A stretch of 60,000 nt of DNA from Nematostella vectensis (lineage: Eukaryota > Cnidaria > Anthozoa > Actiniaria > Edwardsiidae): assembly GCF_932526225.1 (NCBI RefSeq), contig NC_064034.1:21481747-21541746 (forward strand), given 5' to 3'. Positions 57,409-60,000 of this stretch are shown here, one piece after another (position 1 is the first letter of the stretch; each line of letters begins with the position of its first letter). The notes below the pieces were generated by a model, which was not told the origin of the DNA, ran no database searches, and saw only the letters and a program-made list of their open reading frames with translations. The position numbers and the translations under genes are program-made.

Positions 57409-60000
57409 GGGGAAGGGTTTTTTAGGGCAAGATACTTTTAAGTATCTTCTAGTATCTAGTAAAGTTTAAAAACTTTATAACAATAGCAACAACCTTGTTC
57501 TTTTTCAATAATAGAATTCTGTTCACATAGCTTTGATAACAAATACATGGCCTCTTTAGAGGCCTGAGGTGGTGAAATGGTTAAGATAATGGGAAAGGGG
57601 AAATGTCAAGAAATGCTCAATCAAATTATTTTCATTACTGTTATATTTTTTTCACCAAACCTTTCAAGTTGAGTCAATTCACTTTATATCTCCTCTCCCG
57701 TTGATTATTTTTTAGTCAATTGATATTCTTTGATTCCTCTCTACCCCAAACATAGATCAATGAAAGGGTTTGGTTTGAAATTAGAATTTTGCATTTTCAA
57801 TCTGTTTTTTCTTCATTGCATTAATTTGGGAGTAGGCCACCAACAACAAGGCCACTATATGGTAAAGTGGGGTGCACCAATATGTCATGCATGAAAGGAG
57901 ATATATTTTTGAATTTTAATTTCCAGACATTTTTCTGAATTTTCGGTCCAATGAAGGAGAGAATCGCCACTAAATCAATACATAAAAATCTAAACAGTCT
58001 AAATATATTATTTTGAATCTTTGGAATGCTGTTACATCCATGACATTTTCTGCACAAGGGCAAAGCTTGTGGGAGTATTGTTTTGATTAAAAAAAAGATA
58101 TTAGTAATGGAACTTTTATGATGGGACATAAGAATTTACCATCAGACTCTTGACAACTTTGACAGCCATATCCACACAAGGAATTGTGTTTGTTAACTTT
58201 GATGTACTGCATAATTTAAATTATTGAATAAGGCCTGGATCCATTTGGTTGGTACAATAAATAAATCTCAGTAGAGAGCAGGATCCTAGATCCCCCAATA
58301 ATACCTTTGATCAGTCAACACAAAAGGTGTTTATGCTGGCTCCGCTTTTAGGCAGTGCCTAAATCTATATATTACTGACTAATTAATAATTCGGTACTAA
58401 CTGGTTTGACTGCTATAAGAGAGGTGATGCAAGAATTGCAAATAAATGTTGATCTAAGGGAACAGAACAATTTCACAATTGAGGATAACTATAGTAAGAA
58501 TCCGTCGATGATAGAATAACAATCAATTGACTAGAAATAATTATCATATAAAATACTACAGAATAATGAGGCTGAGGGATACGTTTGGCTTGTTCGAAAT
58601 GTCTGCAAAGTAAATGTTTATCTAAGGTAAACGCTAAACTGTTTTTGGCATAGGTCACACTGCCCATGACCTATATGACTAGCAGGTGCATACTTAGTAT
58701 TCAGAATGAAAGGTGAAAAGGTGATAAAAAGTCAATATTGAGATCCGGTGAGCGAATTAAGATTTCTAGAATATTTATTTATGACAATGTTGTAGAATAG
58801 TCGCACAACAAAAGTATGATTATAGATTTGTAAAGAACACTAAAAGGATATAATATCATCCTTTTTAGCACTCTTTACAAATCTATTATCATACTACTTC
58901 GTCTATTACCAAGTTCAAGCAACCAGCCACAGCACCTTGGTCCATACCACCATATGTATAGCTCTTCATAAGACTTGAAATCCCTCTTTTTTTCTAATAG
59001 TATCCTGAGTCATGTCAATCAAAACTACTACTAGTGTCATTGCTCTGGGTGTTCTCTAGGGGGATGTGAGGAGGTGATTTTATAATAATTGGAAAAGTAT
59101 TCTTATGCAATTAGTGTAGAGTCCTGTCGTTTAGAATCCTGTTGTTACGTCTCTCACTCACACGTCCCTTGGTCTTTGTTGTACGGCACTCGATACCATT
59201 ATATACCCACTCTCCACTTGATAAAGAATTGTGTTCATAAAGATTATCAGATAGTTGATATTTTATCTTAAGGTCAAGCTTGCACTCTTTTCGCGCATCG
59301 TAAATTAAAAAAAAAAAAAAAAACGCGAAGTAAAGTCACGCGAAAATAAAGTGTAATAATAAACCAGTCAGAGGTACCAGTCACGCCAGTAGCTTATTAG
59401 CATAGTAGCCAATATCACACTTCGCAGCGGAGAACAAAGAACACTCGGACTCGCTCTTCCGGCGTTTCTTTGTACCAACCAAGTTGATCACAAGTAACTA
59501 CAACGATAATTTGCGTGCTTTTTAAAGGTAAGATAAGTGATCTTTTAACAAGTCAAATGGTACTGAGGTGTCCTCACCGTGTGTCGGAGGCTGACACGTG
59601 TAAATTCGCGTGGAAAGTTGGGCGGAATTGTCTGATTTATCCGACCAACACCAATAAATAGATAATTTCCTGTGCTGATTATTTCACTGATTATAGTTAC
59701 TTGCGTCTATATGTTTGATCAGGGAAGTAGTTTGATAGATTATATTTTGTTATAGTAGTCGCTTGTGTGATCTTGCATAATTATATGCGGTTTGAGAAGA
59801 GGTCATTGGTTATTTTGAATATAATAATCTGTTATCATTGTGTCGTTGTGTGACAAGTATAACTTGTAAAAAAATGGTTCTTGCTATTGTAAAACCTTGT
59901 TCGATCAGTGTCAGTGATAGAGGTTAGTGAAAAAGATACGTTGTCCTATGCGGTTCTTCCGTTGTCTCAACCTTGCATAACCAGCGCATCAAGCCCTACC
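57409..60000. other. Noncoding right end of the window
   Basis: No gene recognised. 59277-59365 holds a fragment of the CGCGAAAATAAAGTG MITE family seen at 18993-19428, with an A-run. Around 59400-59527 is a GC-richer segment ending in AAAG|GTAAGA, which could be a 5' UTR exon of a gene to the right; this is only a suggestion. An 82-bp hairpin is listed separately. Confidence 0.4.
58814..58895. other. 82-bp imperfect hairpin, pre-miRNA-sized
   Basis: GTATGATTATAGATTTGTAA at the left is matched by the complement of the right arm (GTATGATAATAGATTTGTAA when reversed), and pairing continues through AAAG and CTAAAAGGAT with a few mismatches to a short loop (about 5 bases). The stem is ~37 bp. It could be a small-RNA precursor or a very short palindromic MITE. 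Confidence 0.7.

Overview
This window is animal nuclear DNA. Genes are split by GT-AG introns, intergenic DNA is AT-rich, there is one 200-base assembly gap (37556-37755), and transposable elements and minisatellites are abundant. A BEL/Pao retrotransposon, a decayed THAP/P-element-type gene, a CR1/L2-like LINE tail, TTAA-flanked and TA-flanked MITEs, and a leucine-rich-repeat GPCR together suit a cnidarian, most likely an anthozoan such as a sea anemone. That assignment is an inference; no sequence search was run.

Layout. 1-2.7 kb: remains of a THAP-domain transposase-like gene (minus). 2.7-10.4 kb: the 3' half of a methionine-R-sulfoxide reductase B gene (plus). Its last intron carries a 45-bp minisatellite, into which a nearly complete but inactivated BEL/Pao LTR retrotransposon (minus) has inserted. 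10.6-14.5 kb: a 21-bp satellite with ~797-bp higher-order periodicity. 16.2-21.5 kb (minus): a five-exon gene, easily missed because its exons are 54-123 bp, that would encode a 140-residue HMGA-like protein with four AT-hooks; one intron holds a G-quadruplex-prone 24-bp minisatellite. 24.6-26.8 kb: a foldback/TIR element split by a LINE fragment. 30.2-32.8 kb: a 40-bp satellite. 34.5-36.2 kb: two more minisatellites. 36.7-37.8 kb: inverted exon-like segments around the gap. 38.6-46.2 kb: a complete ten-exon HEMK1-type glutamine methyltransferase gene (plus). 46.2-51.3 kb: a complete four-exon LRR-containing class A GPCR gene (minus), tail to tail with HEMK1; the stop codons are 37 bp apart. 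51.3-60 kb: mostly noncoding, with a 36-bp minisatellite, a candidate zinc-finger first exon, a second full copy of the TTAA MITE and an 82-bp hairpin.

The genes are housekeeping or developmental types (protein repair, release-factor methylation, chromatin architecture, signalling) and do not form one pathway. The most unusual pattern is that three introns in two genes begin with a minisatellite whose first unit contains the real 5' splice site, so donor-like sites are iterated downstream. The second notable result is the AT-hook gene itself, reconstructed from phase-0 mini-exons.
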